Positions 44,945 to 54,140 are shown, numbered from the stretch's first letter. The stretch: 64,000 nt of DNA from Bacteroidales bacterium (GCA_017546585.1 JAFYWC010000021.1:60945-124944), one strand, 5' to 3'. Notes: generated from the sequence alone by a model not told the origin. Translations and numbers: made by a program.

Positions 44945-45442
44945 ATGAAGAGCAAACTCGTCAAATATATGTCCGCATTGCTGGCTGTATGGTACTCATT
45001 GAGTATCATAGGTTTCGATGTGCATTCCTGTGTCACTACAGGCGACAGTTTCGTATCTCTTATCGTATCGGGAATCACTTGTGACGACATCCATCCAGAG
45101 CACTCCTGCAATTCGCACGGAAGCTGCTGCGGAGGCTCCCACAGACACTCCTGCTGTTCTGCCCACAGCGAGTCGGAAGACTGCACTGCCGAGGCATTCA
45201 AGACAGACAAGAACAAGTGCTGTACAAATGATTTCAGGATTCTTGAAATAACAGGTGCCGGTCAGGACGGCGAGCACAATATGGCGAAGCTCAGCATCGC
45301 TTCGGCATATGTCGTTGCAGAACATTGTGAGGCTGTTCCGTCCAATAAGTCTGTCGATATCGGCACATTCAAATACATAGAACCCGATTCCGGGCGCATC
45401 GTGCCTGATGCTCAAGCACTTCTGAATATCTGGCGTATCTGA
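44945..45442 (+). CDS. Small Cys/His-rich secreted protein (HYC_CC_PP-like)
   Basis: 165 residues. An N-terminal membrane or signal segment (MSALLAVWYSLSIIGF) is followed by DVHSC, then a Cys/His-dense stretch (residues ~50-85: HSCNSHGSCCGGSHRHSCC) and KNKCCTND. The mix of a C-terminal-of-signal HxC motif and a CC motif resembles the Bacteroidetes family called HYC_CC_PP, found next to TonB-dependent receptors. Metal binding is likely from composition. First gene of an operon with the TonB receptor and the HMA protein. The ATG at 44945 lies about 9 bases after the -7 box; a second ATG at 44969 is the alternative start. Confidence 0.72.
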   Translation: MKSKLVKYMSALLAVWYSLSIIGFDVHSCVTTGDSFVSLIVSGITCDDIHPEHSCNSHGSCCGGSHRHSCCSAHSESEDCTAEAFKTDKNKCCTNDFRILEITGAGQDGEHNMAKLSIASAYVVAEHCEAVPSNKSVDIGTFKYIEPDSGRIVPDAQALLNIWRI

Positions 45443-45455
45443 TCAGAATGATGTG

Positions 45456-45476
45456 GACCTATGACTGTCGTAGGTC
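45456..45476 (+). other. Small intergenic hairpin
   Basis: GACCTATGA / TCGTAGGTC with a CTG loop (one G-U pair) in the 74-base gap before the TonB receptor gene. There is no T-run, so it is not a classic terminator; it may act as an mRNA processing or stability element. Confidence 0.35.
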
Positions 45477-45516
45477 ATCTGTTGTCATTCCAGTATAAAT
45501 CAGAAACCAAAATTCA

Positions 45517-47664
45517 ATGAAAAAATACATATTATCATTACTGACATCAGTGATCGTGTCATTGCCTGGCCTTGACGCTCAGGTGGTGGATAATCACGGT
45601 CACGCAATCGACACTACAGACCTTTACGGAGAACGTGCTGACAGCCTTGACGCTGCAGTCTTCACCTCCCGCCAGGCAGGAAACTATCTGTCAAAGGGAA
45701 AGGAAATCCGTACAGAGGTCATCTCTGCTGCAGGACTCTGCAAGATGGCCTGCTGCAACCTTGCAGAGAGCTTCGAGAACTCTGCAAGTGTGACTGTCGG
45801 CTACTCTGACGCCGTTACAGGCGCCCGTCAGATCCGCCTCCTCGGTCTTTCCGGAGTATACACACAGATGCTTGACGAGACCCGTCCCGTGATGAGAGGT
45901 CTTTCTGCACCTTTCGGTCTTTCATATGTTCCTGGCCAGTGGCTTGAGAGCATCCAGATCGCAAAGGGTTCGTCTTCCGTAATCAACGGAGTAGAGTGTA
46001 TGACTGGCCAGATCAATATGGAGCACCGCAAGCCTACAGACGAAAAGCCTCTTTTCCTCAATGCGGCAGTGATGAGCGATACAAAGATGGATTTCAATAT
46101 CGCTTCTTCTCTCCAGCTCAACTACAAATGGAGTACTGTCATCCTTGGTCACGTGTCAGGCAACATCATCGCCCACGATATGAACAATGACACCTTCCTT
46201 GATGAGCCTAATATGCTTCAGTTCAACCTTGCAAACCGTTGGCTCTATCAGGCTGACAACGGAGTGCAGGTGAGATTCGGTGTGAGAGCAATCCAGGATA
46301 CCCGCAAGGGAGGACAGATGTTTACCGATGAACTTGGCAAGCAGATCCTGTATGATAAGGATACCTATAATCCGAATCCTTTGACATTGGAGGCAAGGAA
46401 ACAGCCTTGGGGATCGGATATCCTCAACCGTTCGCTCAACGGATATCTCAAGATTGGTGTGCCGTTGAATGAGGACAACTCGCAGAACATTGCGCTGGTG
46501 ACAGACTACAGCTACCAGGATATGGATTCGTATTTCGGTGCGACAAAATATCTCGCCGGACAGCATTCTGCGTTTGCGAACCTCCTCTATCAGAATGTTG
46601 TGAATGATTCCCATCGTTTCACTTTGGGACTCAACGGTACATTCGACAGATACGATGAGGATTTCAGAAGGGAAGTGTGGGCTGCAGGTCCCAGCACTAC
46701 TGTGAAAGTTGGAGTGACACCTCTTGCCAATGCCGGTGTCTTCGGAGAGTACACTTATAACGCAGGAGAAAAGTTCTCTGCAATCGCAGGACTTCGCGGT
46801 GACTGGTTCTACGGCCAGGGCTTCAAGGTGTCTCCACGTGTTACGTTGAAGTATCTCCCGGTTGACGAAATCGTGATCAGAGCCAACGGAGGCCGCGGAT
46901 TGAGATATTCTACTCCTCTTGTAGACAATATCGGAGTGTTCTCGACTGGAAAGCAGTTTGTAGGAGCATACAATGACCACATCCTCGAGGATGCGTGGAC
47001 ATTCGGAGGTAACATCACATATTATCTTCCTTTCGGAGCATCATCGAACACATATGTCAGCCTCGATTACTTCAGGACTCAGTTCTCTGAGCAGATGATT
47101 GTGGATTATGACCAGAACCAGATCGACTTCTATGCTCTCGGAGGCGGACAGTCCTTCACTGACAATTATCAGCTTGACTTCTCTGTAGATCCTGTGGAGC
47201 GTTTCAACATCACTGCAACATTCCGCTATACAAATGCAATGCAGCAGTTCAAGGGCAGCGAGGCTCCAGTTGAGAAGCCTATGACAAGCCGCTTCAAGGG
47301 AGTCTTGAACCTCCAGTATGCAACAAACCTCAACAGATGGATCTTCGACTTTACAGCTTCACTCAACGGCTCTTGCAAGGTCTACGAGTTTATGGAGGAT
47401 TTCGTCAATGAGGACGGAACGCCTCTATACAAGAACGGACGCACTCCGGTTTATCCTATGCTTTATGCACAGGTTACACGTCGCTTCAAGGGATGGGATG
47501 TCTATATGGGTGCTGAGAACCTGACAAACTTCACTCAGAAGAACCCTATCATCGGAGCTGACAATCCTCGTCTTGCGAGCTTTGACGCAAGCTGCATCTG
47601 GGGCCCGCTTATGGGATTCAAGGCACACGTAGGATTCCGTTTTACACTTTGGAAAAAAGCTTAA
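45517..47664 (+). CDS. TonB-dependent receptor (metal-associated type)
   Basis: 715 residues. Sec signal ends in GLDAQ. No carboxypeptidase-regulatory domain is seen. The plug begins with a Cys-containing phrase GLCKMACCNLAESFENSASV (Cys75, Cys79, Cys80), then YSDAVTGARQIRLLGLSGVY and GSSSVINGVECMTGQIN. The C-terminal barrel ends in HVGFRFTLWKKA. The ACCNLAESFE phrase marks a receptor subgroup that in Bacteroidetes sits with HMA proteins. It probably imports a metal complex such as copper; specificity is inferred. It lies 13 bases before the HMA gene. Confidence 0.93.
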   Translation: MKKYILSLLTSVIVSLPGLDAQVVDNHGHAIDTTDLYGERADSLDAAVFTSRQAGNYLSKGKEIRTEVISAAGLCKMACCNLAESFENSASVTVGYSDAVTGARQIRLLGLSGVYTQMLDETRPVMRGLSAPFGLSYVPGQWLESIQIAKGSSSVINGVECMTGQINMEHRKPTDEKPLFLNAAVMSDTKMDFNIASSLQLNYKWSTVILGHVSGNIIAHDMNNDTFLDEPNMLQFNLANRWLYQADNGVQVRFGVRAIQDTRKGGQMFTDELGKQILYDKDTYNPNPLTLEARKQPWGSDILNRSLNGYLKIGVPLNEDNSQNIALVTDYSYQDMDSYFGATKYLAGQHSAFANLLYQNVVNDSHRFTLGLNGTFDRYDEDFRREVWAAGPSTTVKVGVTPLANAGVFGEYTYNAGEKFSAIAGLRGDWFYGQGFKVSPRVTLKYLPVDEIVIRANGGRGLRYSTPLVDNIGVFSTGKQFVGAYNDHILEDAWTFGGNITYYLPFGASSNTYVSLDYFRTQFSEQMIVDYDQNQIDFYALGGGQSFTDNYQLDFSVDPVERFNITATFRYTNAMQQFKGSEAPVEKPMTSRFKGVLNLQYATNLNRWIFDFTASLNGSCKVYEFMEDFVNEDGTPLYKNGRTPVYPMLYAQVTRRFKGWDVYMGAENLTNFTQKNPIIGADNPRLASFDASCIWGPLMGFKAHVGFRFTLWKKA

Positions 47665-47677
47665 AAATATAATAATT

Positions 47678-48034
47678 ATGAAAAAGACAATCATCATCAT
47701 CCTCTCAGCGATGCTTGCGTTTTCAGCAACAGCATTCGCAGGACCTAAGAAGAAGGCAGAGATCAAGGAAGTGACTTTCATCGTTCATCTCCACTGCGAG
47801 AATTGTGTAAACAAGGTAAAGGAGAACATCTCTTTCGAGAAAGGCGTAAAGGACCTCAAGGTTTCTCTCGAAGAGCAGACAGTAGCGTTGAAATATGACG
47901 CTGCCAAGACATCTGAGGAGACTCTCAAGGCTGCCATCGAGAAACTCGGTTACCCTGTATCTGGAAAGGCAGAGTGCGGCTGCGGTCACGATCACGGCAA
48001 GCCGGCCCACAATCATCACGGACACAGCCATTAA
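47678..48034 (+). CDS. Periplasmic heavy-metal-associated (HMA) domain protein
   Basis: 118 residues. Sec signal ends in AFAGP. An HMA/ferredoxin-like fold follows with the metal motif HLHCENCVNKV (Cys40, Cys43), where the usual Met of MxCxxC is replaced by a His-containing sequence. Conserved KGVKDLKVSLEEQTVALKYD and KLGYPV follow. The tail is Cys/His-rich (GCGHDHGKPAHNHHGHSH), a second metal-binding patch. Probably a periplasmic metal chaperone for metal brought in by the preceding TonB receptor. Confidence 0.92.
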   Translation: MKKTIIIILSAMLAFSATAFAGPKKKAEIKEVTFIVHLHCENCVNKVKENISFEKGVKDLKVSLEEQTVALKYDAAKTSEETLKAAIEKLGYPVSGKAECGCGHDHGKPAHNHHGHSH

Positions 48035-48089
48035 TGCAGCGGATCCGTCCGGATCTGCATATTGAACGTGGAATTTGAATATGATGTGT

Positions 48090-48521
48090 ATGCGAAGAAG
48101 AATATTGTTACCGGCGCTCATAGCCACTGCCTCACTGCTCCTTTCCTGCAGTGCGGCTGAGCCTATAGGCGAGCCGTATATCCTTTTCGAGGTTCACGGT
48201 ACCGTGATGGATCAGGAAGGAAACCCTATTCAGGGAATTGAGGTGTCTGCTGGTACTTCAGATAATGTCAAGACCAATCTTAACGGAAACTTCACTTTCA
48301 ACGGACGTTCGGTACCGATGTCTGCTGCAAAGCTTACTTTCACGGACAAGGATGGCCAGGATAATGGTGGAGAATTCCAGAAGCAGACTGTCTATGTGGA
48401 AATGAACCTCAAGATACCGGGTGAAGAGTACGGCAATTTCAAGGGGAAATATTTCGCCCAGAATGTAGAGGTGAGAATGATTCCCAAGAATGACGTGATC
48501 AATCCTGATCCTGAACTGTAA
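48090..48521 (+). CDS. Small lipoprotein resembling radical-SAM-associated lipoproteins
   Basis: 143 residues from the ATG at 48090; ATGs at 48081 and 48084 are alternatives. Lipobox LLLSC (Cys20). A compact Ig-like domain follows: YILFEVHGTVMDQEGNPIQG, VKTNLNGNFTFNG, TFTDKDGQDNGGEF, then VYVEMN. From memory, this layout matches the Bacteroidetes lipoproteins paired with a dedicated radical SAM enzyme (rSAM/lipoprotein system). No radical SAM gene is in this window. The last 23 bases overlap the convergent lolC/E-like gene. The identification is moderate. Confidence 0.6.
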   Translation: MRRRILLPALIATASLLLSCSAAEPIGEPYILFEVHGTVMDQEGNPIQGIEVSAGTSDNVKTNLNGNFTFNGRSVPMSAAKLTFTDKDGQDNGGEFQKQTVYVEMNLKIPGEEYGNFKGKYFAQNVEVRMIPKNDVINPDPEL

Positions 48522-49719
48522 ATCTTCTGACAGGAAGAAGTGCTATGAGATAGCCGATCACTGCGACACCTGCAGCAGTAAGCAGGATGTCGGTGAAAGA
48601 CAGAATTACCGGATATGCCTGGACAACAAAATGTCCGGGCATTTTTATTAGTCCGAAGTGCTGCTGTATAAGTGAGAATGCTGTTCCGAATACAAGGCCT
48701 GCGCACAGTCCGGATAGGGATATCATCCATCCCTCCAGCACAAATATACGGCGTATGAGTCTTTCTTCTGCGCCGAGGCTCCTCAGTGTGCGGATGTCAT
48801 CCTTTTTGTCTATGATAAGCATAGAAAGGCTGCCGAAGATGTTGAATGCGATGATGATGATGACGAATATGAGGATCATATATATTGCAGCCTTTTCATA
48901 TTTCATCATCTTGTACAGTGACTCGTTCTGCTGAAAGCGGTCCTTTACCTTGAATCCGTTTCCAAGTCGTTTTGAGATCTCGGTCTGAAGCCTCCGCAGC
49001 TCCTTGCTGTCCGTCCCGTCCATCAGTCGCAGCTCTACAGCAGAGACCTCGTCGTCATATTCCAGAAGTTCTCTCATCTCTTCGATCGGCAGTACCATCA
49101 GTTCCTTGTCGATGTCGCTGCTGACTGTGAAGATGCTTGACGGCCAGACCTTTATATATTCTATTGAGGATGCAGGATTGGTAGTCGAGATCTTGCGTGT
49201 ACGTGACGGAAAGTAGATTTCGATACCTGAAAGAAAGCGTGGACTGATGCCCATCTCGTATGCGAGACCTGAGCCGACACTTGCCATAGGTATGTCGCCT
49301 CTGTGAAGTTTGAATTCACCTTCCTTAAGATGATTTCTGAGAGGGGATTCCTCCTCATAGATCCAGTCGACGCCCTTCGCCTTTGCAAGGCCTTGGCGTC
49401 CGTCGTAACTGATGAATACCTCCTCCTCAAGCACGCAGGACATATTTTTTACCGAAGGCTGGTCATAGATCCAGTCGTATACTTCTCCTTCAGGAACGAA
49501 GACCTTACCCTGTACAGGGGTAATCATAAGATCGGGTTCGACATTGCTCAACATAGAACGTATGAGCGAGTCGAACCCGTTATATACAGATAGTATTATT
49601 ATAAGCGCTGCTGTACCGATAGCCATACCGATAGCACTTATCGCCGAAATGATGTTGATTACATTGTGTGATTTCTTAGCGAAAAGGTATCTTCCTGCTA
49701 TGAACGGTGCCAGTTTCAC
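48499..49719 (-). CDS. LolC/LolE-like ABC transporter permease (FtsX family)
   Basis: 406 residues. N-terminal membrane segment within ISAISAIGMAIGTAALIIILS, a large periplasmic MacB-PCD-like domain, then three C-terminal membrane segments (for example MILIFVIIIIAFNIFGSLSM). It starts FIAGRYLFAKKSHNVINIIS, typical of lipoprotein-releasing permeases. It would extract lipoproteins from the inner membrane with an ATPase encoded elsewhere; that fits an organism with so many lipoproteins. Last gene of tyrS-rbfA-lol, 4 bases after rbfA. Confidence 0.9.
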   Translation of the reverse strand: MKLAPFIAGRYLFAKKSHNVINIISAISAIGMAIGTAALIIILSVYNGFDSLIRSMLSNVEPDLMITPVQGKVFVPEGEVYDWIYDQPSVKNMSCVLEEEVFISYDGRQGLAKAKGVDWIYEEESPLRNHLKEGEFKLHRGDIPMASVGSGLAYEMGISPRFLSGIEIYFPSRTRKISTTNPASSIEYIKVWPSSIFTVSSDIDKELMVLPIEEMRELLEYDDEVSAVELRLMDGTDSKELRRLQTEISKRLGNGFKVKDRFQQNESLYKMMKYEKAAIYMILIFVIIIIAFNIFGSLSMLIIDKKDDIRTLRSLGAEERLIRRIFVLEGWMISLSGLCAGLVFGTAFSLIQQHFGLIKMPGHFVVQAYPVILSFTDILLTAAGVAVIGYLIALLPVRRFTVQDQD

Positions 49720-49723
49720 TGTC

Positions 49724-50074
49724 CTATTTCTTCAAAAGTTCTTCGATATGTTCTACATAATCAAGAGAACTGTCGAGATAGAACACAATCTCAGGAACAA
49801 TGCGCAACTGCTTTGCGACCTTGCTTCCAAGCTCGCCACGCAGTGCCTTTGCATTCTCCTCCAAAGCGGACATCACTGCCTCGGCCTTGTCAGAAGGGAA
49901 GACGCTGACATATACCTTCGCAACAGAAAGGTCTGGGCTGATCTTCACGCCGCTTACAGATACGAGCGCGCCACCAAAGGCTGCCATACCCTTGCTGCGG
50001 ATGATCTCCGCCATCACCTTCTGAATTTCCTTTGCGACCTTCAGCTGTCTTGTACTTTCAATATTCTTTTCCAT
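49724..50074 (-). CDS. rbfA: Ribosome-binding factor A
   Basis: 116 residues from the ATG at 50074; the longer in-frame reading to 50233 lies inside tyrS. The KH-like fold is recognised by RQLKVAKEIQKVMAEII, VSGVKISPDLSVAKVYVSVF and IVPEIVFYLDSSLDYVEHIE. RbfA helps 30S maturation near the 16S 5' end. It sits between tyrS (5 bases) and the lolC/E-like gene (4 bases). Confidence 0.96.
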   Translation of the reverse strand: MEKNIESTRQLKVAKEIQKVMAEIIRSKGMAAFGGALVSVSGVKISPDLSVAKVYVSVFPSDKAEAVMSALEENAKALRGELGSKVAKQLRIVPEIVFYLDSSLDYVEHIEELLKK

Positions 50075-50079
50075 TGAAA

Positions 50080-51369
50080 TTATTTCACTTTGATGATAAA
50101 ATAATTCTTCTTGCCCTTCTGTGCCAGAATATATTTGCCGTTGATGAATGACTCTGAACCGATCTGTGCATTCACGTCGTTCACCTTCTCCTTGTTGATG
50201 CTGACGCCGTTTGCCTGGATCATCTTGCGGCACTCACCCTTTGAAGGGAATACGCCTGACTCTGCAGCGAGGAGGTCGATGATTCCAACAGGGAACTTCT
50301 CTTTCTCTACCTCGAATGTAGGCACTCCGTCGAATACTGCAAGGAATGTCTTCTCGTCAAGGTTCATCAATGCCTCTTTTGTAGCGTTACCGAAAAGCAT
50401 CTGTGATGCTGCCACAGCGTTCTCGTACTCTGCTGCACCGTGTACCATTGTGGTCACTTCCTTTGCGAGGAGCTTCTGGAGCTCTCTGCGCTCTGGAGCC
50501 TCACTGTGCTGAGCGATAGCTGCATCGATCTCGTCCTTTGTAAGCATTGTGAAGATCTTGATGTACTTCTCTGCATCGGAGTCCGATACGTTGAGCCAGA
50601 ACTGGTAGAACTGATATGGTGAAGTACGCTCAGGATCGAGCCAGATGTTGCCCTTCTCAGTCTTACCGAACTTTCCTCCGTCTGCCTTTGTGATGAGAGG
50701 GCAGGTAAGTGCGAAAGCCTCCTTTCCGAGGATTCTGCGGATGAGCTCTGAACCTGTTGTGATGTTGCCCCACTGGTCTGCTCCACCCATCTGGAGAGTA
50801 CATCCCATATGCTCATAGAGATAGAGGAAGTCGTATCCCTGGAGGAGCTGGTATGTGAACTCTGTGAATGACATTCCGTCTCTTGCCTCACCTGAAAGTC
50901 TCTTCTTTACAGAGTCCTTCGCCATCATATAGTTCACAGTGATGTGCTTTCCGATGTCGCGGGTGAAGTCGAGGAACGAAAAGTTCTTCATCCAGTCGTA
51001 GTTGTTTACAAGCTCCGCCTTGTTCTGTACGTCAGATTCAAAGTCAAGGAACTTGCTGAGCTGAGCCTTGATGCAGGCTACATTGTGGTTAAGAGTCGCT
51101 TCGTCGAGCAGATTACGCTCCTGAGACTTCATCGAAGGGTCTCCGATCATTCCTGTTGCTCCTCCTACGAGGGCGATAGGCTTATGACCGCAGTTCTGGA
51201 AGTGCTTCAGGATCATAATGCTCACCATATGTCCGATATGGAGAGAGTCCGCGGTCGGGTCAATGCCGACATAAGCGGCTGTTGACCCTTCCATCAGTTT
51301 CTCTTCTGTTCCAGGCATAATGTCCTGAATCATTCCTCTCCATCTGAGTTCTTCTACAAAATTCTTCAT
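50080..51369 (-). CDS. tyrS: Tyrosyl-tRNA synthetase
   Basis: 429 residues. Class I motifs: HIGH at residues 44-47 (ADSLHIGHM) and KFGKTEKGN as the KMSKS equivalent. The tyrosine-binding region includes [21 protein letters not shown]. The C-terminal S4 RNA-binding domain spans ~360-429 ([19 protein letters not shown]). It charges tRNA-Tyr. First gene of the minus-strand run with rbfA and the lolC/E-like gene. Confidence 0.97.
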   Translation of the reverse strand: MKNFVEELRWRGMIQDIMPGTEEKLMEGSTAAYVGIDPTADSLHIGHMVSIMILKHFQNCGHKPIALVGGATGMIGDPSMKSQERNLLDEATLNHNVACIKAQLSKFLDFESDVQNKAELVNNYDWMKNFSFLDFTRDIGKHITVNYMMAKDSVKKRLSGEARDGMSFTEFTYQLLQGYDFLYLYEHMGCTLQMGGADQWGNITTGSELIRRILGKEAFALTCPLITKADGGKFGKTEKGNIWLDPERTSPYQFYQFWLNVSDSDAEKYIKIFTMLTKDEIDAAIAQHSEAPERRELQKLLAKEVTTMVHGAAEYENAVAASQMLFGNATKEALMNLDEKTFLAVFDGVPTFEVEKEKFPVGIIDLLAAESGVFPSKGECRKMIQANGVSINKEKVNDVNAQIGSESFINGKYILAQKGKKNYFIIKVK

Positions 51370-51396
51370 TTATCTTTCAATGAGGATTTTATTCAA

Positions 51397-53385
51397 TTAG
51401 TAATATAGATCCAGATCGTCCTCTGGCTGCTGGTTCAAGCCATATGTCTTGATGAGGACAGAGATCTCTGGGTCGAGGTTGCCTCGGTGGATGTAAGTAG
51501 GATCCTCCTTGCAAGCTCTCATATAGCACTCTACTGCCTTTACAGGGTCTCCTGTACGTGAGTAGAGGACTGCGAGGAGGTAGTTTACAGGTCCTGTCTT
51601 CTCAACCTTCTCGAGGATGTCGAGAGCGTTCATATTTCTGTCAACTCCCATAAATGCAACGGCAGCGTTGTAGTCGCGGTAAGGTCCGAGGAGAGTTACG
51701 GCTGTCTTGTAGTCCATATCTCTGAGGGCCTGAACACCACGCATATAGGTACTGTCGATCACAGTTGTGTGGACTGTATCCTTCACCATTCCCTTTCTAT
51801 GGAGGAAGAAGTTGAACTTCACGGTTCTGAGTCGTGGATAGAGTGAGTCTCTCATATACTTATAGTATGGCTGCTGCGCGAGTGTTCTCTCTCTCTTGTC
51901 AAGATCCTTGTGCTCCTCGAAAATCTTGTTGAATGACTCGATACCTTCTTCAGTAAGGTCTGAACTGTACTGTACCATAGTATAGAGGTCATCCCAGTTC
52001 TCAGGAATGCTTCGTGGAGTGAACTTGATGTCCTGAACCTTTGTTGTGTACTCCATTGATGTACCGTCGAGATCCATTGATACACCGCCTTCGATGATGA
52101 TAGAGTCCTTATACTCCTTCATAAATGAATCGAAGTATCTTGACACTGACTCTGAACGTCTCTGTGAAAGCTTGTGGTTTGTCTGAACCGATCCCTCTGG
52201 AGAAGCAGTCGCGCTGACTACGATAGAGTCGAGGTCGAATGTCTCGTTGTTGAGGAGTGAAGCAAGGGTAGTCTTGATCTTCTGGATTTCGTGGAGGTTG
52301 TCTGCAAGCTCAAGCTTGATGTCTGCCTTACCGAGCTCGAATGCGATGCGGCACTCGGTGTTCGCAGATGCTCTTCTCTCGATGACCTTTGTGAGATATC
52401 TCTCAGTGTTGTCGGTGAAAGCCGAAATCGAGCTGATGTAGAATGTAAGAGGTTCTACTCTTGGCACCTCGTATAGACGTACATCCTGCTCGTAGATGTC
52501 TCCAGAAAGGACGATGTCCACCTTACGGAGCTTAGGACGAGTGTTGATTGTCTGTACGTAGTTGTATACGAAGTCTCCGTTAGGGTTGACGATGATGGTA
52601 TCGAGGCGAAGACCTTCAGTTACGATAGGAGCCTTCACATATTTTCTGTACATCGCGTTCTTTCTCTCCTTGCGACGGTCGTTCATCCTCTTGGCGTACT
52701 TGTTGGTGTAGTGGTCCACAGCATCCTGCTCGCTTACGCCGTACACTGAGTAGAACTGCTCGTCGCTGACGAATGTACTATCGCTCTTGAATGCGTATAC
52801 CTCAGGGATGTTTCTCTTGAGGAAGATCTCAAGGGCATCAAGGTTTACGAATACGGTTGTGTCAGAGATGATCTTCGAAAGGAAGCGCTCGTACTGCTGG
52901 TAACCTCTGAGCTGCGACTTGCGGTAAAGTGCACCGGTGATGATCACAGGGTCCAATCTGGTGCTGTCGCCGAGGATGTACATATCAGGATAGAAGCGGA
53001 GCTGCCATTTGCTGTCCATCATATGTCTAGGAACGGTAACGAGGAAAGAGAGGTCTACCTTACCCTGGCGCTCTGCAACGTTTCTGAATCGTGCTGTTAC
53101 TGTTGCTGCCTCGAGGACGTCTGCTGCGACCATCTCGCCGCTCTCTTCGTCCTTGATAGCCTTCATAATCATAATTTCAGATCCGTCCTCATCCTTGATC
53201 TTCAGGGTGTCCCTTGTAATCTGCTGAACCTTCATTTCAGGAAGGTTGCTCACCTCGTTTCCAAGTGTAAGCTGCACATTGCCAACGTTTCCTTCGCGAA
53301 GATCCTTCAGCTTCTGCTGAGTTGCGCAAGAAACTGCAACCAATGCGATGATGGTCAGGATCAGAATCTTAGTACTGTTTTTCAT
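51397..53385 (-). CDS. Lipoprotein with OmpA-like domain and TPR-like tail
   Basis: 662 residues. Lipobox LVAVSC (Cys20). The N-terminal ~240 residues are an unrecognised beta-rich domain (VDLSFLVTVPRHMMDSKWQL). An OmpA-C-like domain lies near ~335-430 (VSATASPEGSVQTNHKLSQR, then R-S-E-S-V-S-R-Y-F), possibly binding peptidoglycan. The C-terminus (~545-640) is helical and TPR-like (AVLYSRTGDPVKAVECYMRA). It follows the DUF3575 gene by 10 bases. Paired DUF3575 and OmpA-like genes occur beside Bacteroidetes fimbria loci, but no fimbrillin is here. Likely envelope structure or assembly. Confidence 0.7.
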   Translation of the reverse strand: MKNSTKILILTIIALVAVSCATQQKLKDLREGNVGNVQLTLGNEVSNLPEMKVQQITRDTLKIKDEDGSEIMIMKAIKDEESGEMVAADVLEAATVTARFRNVAERQGKVDLSFLVTVPRHMMDSKWQLRFYPDMYILGDSTRLDPVIITGALYRKSQLRGYQQYERFLSKIISDTTVFVNLDALEIFLKRNIPEVYAFKSDSTFVSDEQFYSVYGVSEQDAVDHYTNKYAKRMNDRRKERKNAMYRKYVKAPIVTEGLRLDTIIVNPNGDFVYNYVQTINTRPKLRKVDIVLSGDIYEQDVRLYEVPRVEPLTFYISSISAFTDNTERYLTKVIERRASANTECRIAFELGKADIKLELADNLHEIQKIKTTLASLLNNETFDLDSIVVSATASPEGSVQTNHKLSQRRSESVSRYFDSFMKEYKDSIIIEGGVSMDLDGTSMEYTTKVQDIKFTPRSIPENWDDLYTMVQYSSDLTEEGIESFNKIFEEHKDLDKRERTLAQQPYYKYMRDSLYPRLRTVKFNFFLHRKGMVKDTVHTTVIDSTYMRGVQALRDMDYKTAVTLLGPYRDYNAAVAFMGVDRNMNALDILEKVEKTGPVNYLLAVLYSRTGDPVKAVECYMRACKEDPTYIHRGNLDPEISVLIKTYGLNQQPEDDLDLYY

Positions 53386-53395
53386 TGTAGTTGGT

Positions 53396-53959
53396 TTAGA
53401 AGATATACATTAGGGCTACTGTAAGCTCATCGGCAGCGATGAAGCCTTTGTTCTTGGTCTCGATCAGGTTCTTTGTGGCAGGCGAGTCGTAAACCGAATG
53501 CTGGAGACGCTTACCGCCCCAGAAACCTGCTCCTACCTCGAGGTTGAGACGCTCGTTGAGCATAAATGTGTAACCTGCTGAAAGGCCTGCTCCGACTGCC
53601 TTTCCTACCTTGAGCTCAGGTCCGATGATACCTGTTCTCTGGTATGATGAGTACTGAGCCTTCGCTCCGATCCACCATCCTGCGAATACGTGCCAAGGCC
53701 AGTAGCGTGCACCTGCATATGCTGTCATCTGGTAGTCGTAGAACTCCTCACCAGTCTTCTTGTCGAACATCCAAGGGTTGATCTTTCCACCAGCGAGGAT
53801 AGTAAAATGCTGGTCAACACTGACATTCACTTCTCCGTTGACTGTCCAGAGGTATGCCCAGTCAACGATGTCTGTACTTACCGACACCTTCTGTGCGTAG
53901 CCTCTGTGGCCTGCGCAAAGGAGGAGCAGGAATGATAACAGAATAATTCTAGTCTTCAT
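53396..53959 (-). CDS. DUF3575-like outer-membrane protein
   Basis: 187 residues from the ATG at 53959; the reading extended upstream would cross the promoter. Sec signal ends in HRGYAQ. It reads as a small beta-barrel: VSTDIVDWAYLWTVNGEVNV, DQHFTILAGGKINPW, YAGARYWPWHVFAGWW, and ends ADELTVALMYIF with a terminal Phe. The pattern fits DUF3575, a family of small barrels common in Bacteroidetes with unknown activity. First gene of a pair with the OmpA-like lipoprotein. Confidence 0.82.
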   Translation of the reverse strand: MKTRIILLSFLLLLCAGHRGYAQKVSVSTDIVDWAYLWTVNGEVNVSVDQHFTILAGGKINPWMFDKKTGEEFYDYQMTAYAGARYWPWHVFAGWWIGAKAQYSSYQRTGIIGPELKVGKAVGAGLSAGYTFMLNERLNLEVGAGFWGGKRLQHSVYDSPATKNLIETKNKGFIAADELTVALMYIF

Positions 53960-54034
53960 AAGCTGTTTATGTTTTTTAATTATTAACACACGAACAATTC
54001 GACCAATTGCTTGCGCAACGAGTCCAATAATCGG

Positions 54035-54064
54035 CAAAGTTACTAATTTATTTCCGCTCCACAA
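54035..54064 (-). promoter_or_regulatory. Promoter of the DUF3575/OmpA-like pair
   Basis: On the minus strand TTG (54064-54062), 19-base spacer, TAACTTTG (54042-54035). Good -7 box and spacing; the -33 box is TTG only. Leader of about 70 bases before the ATG at 53959. Confidence 0.65.
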
Positions 54065-54087
54065 TGAAATTTCCGGTATTTTATTAC

Positions 54088-54120
54088 ATAAAAAATCCCG
54101 GTCAGTGGAACTGCCGGGAT
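54088..54120 (-). terminator. Terminator of the M49-like peptidase gene
   Basis: On the minus strand ATCCCGG and CCGGGAT (with inner CAG/CTG pairing) form a hairpin followed by TTTTTATG. It lies 20 bases after the stop at 54141. Confidence 0.85.
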
Positions 54121-54140
54121 AGATAGCGTATGTAGACGTC

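Noticed and set aside
45443-45516. Terminator between the Cys-rich gene and the TonB receptor.
   Set aside because: The hairpin there has no T-run, and the three genes form a logical operon.
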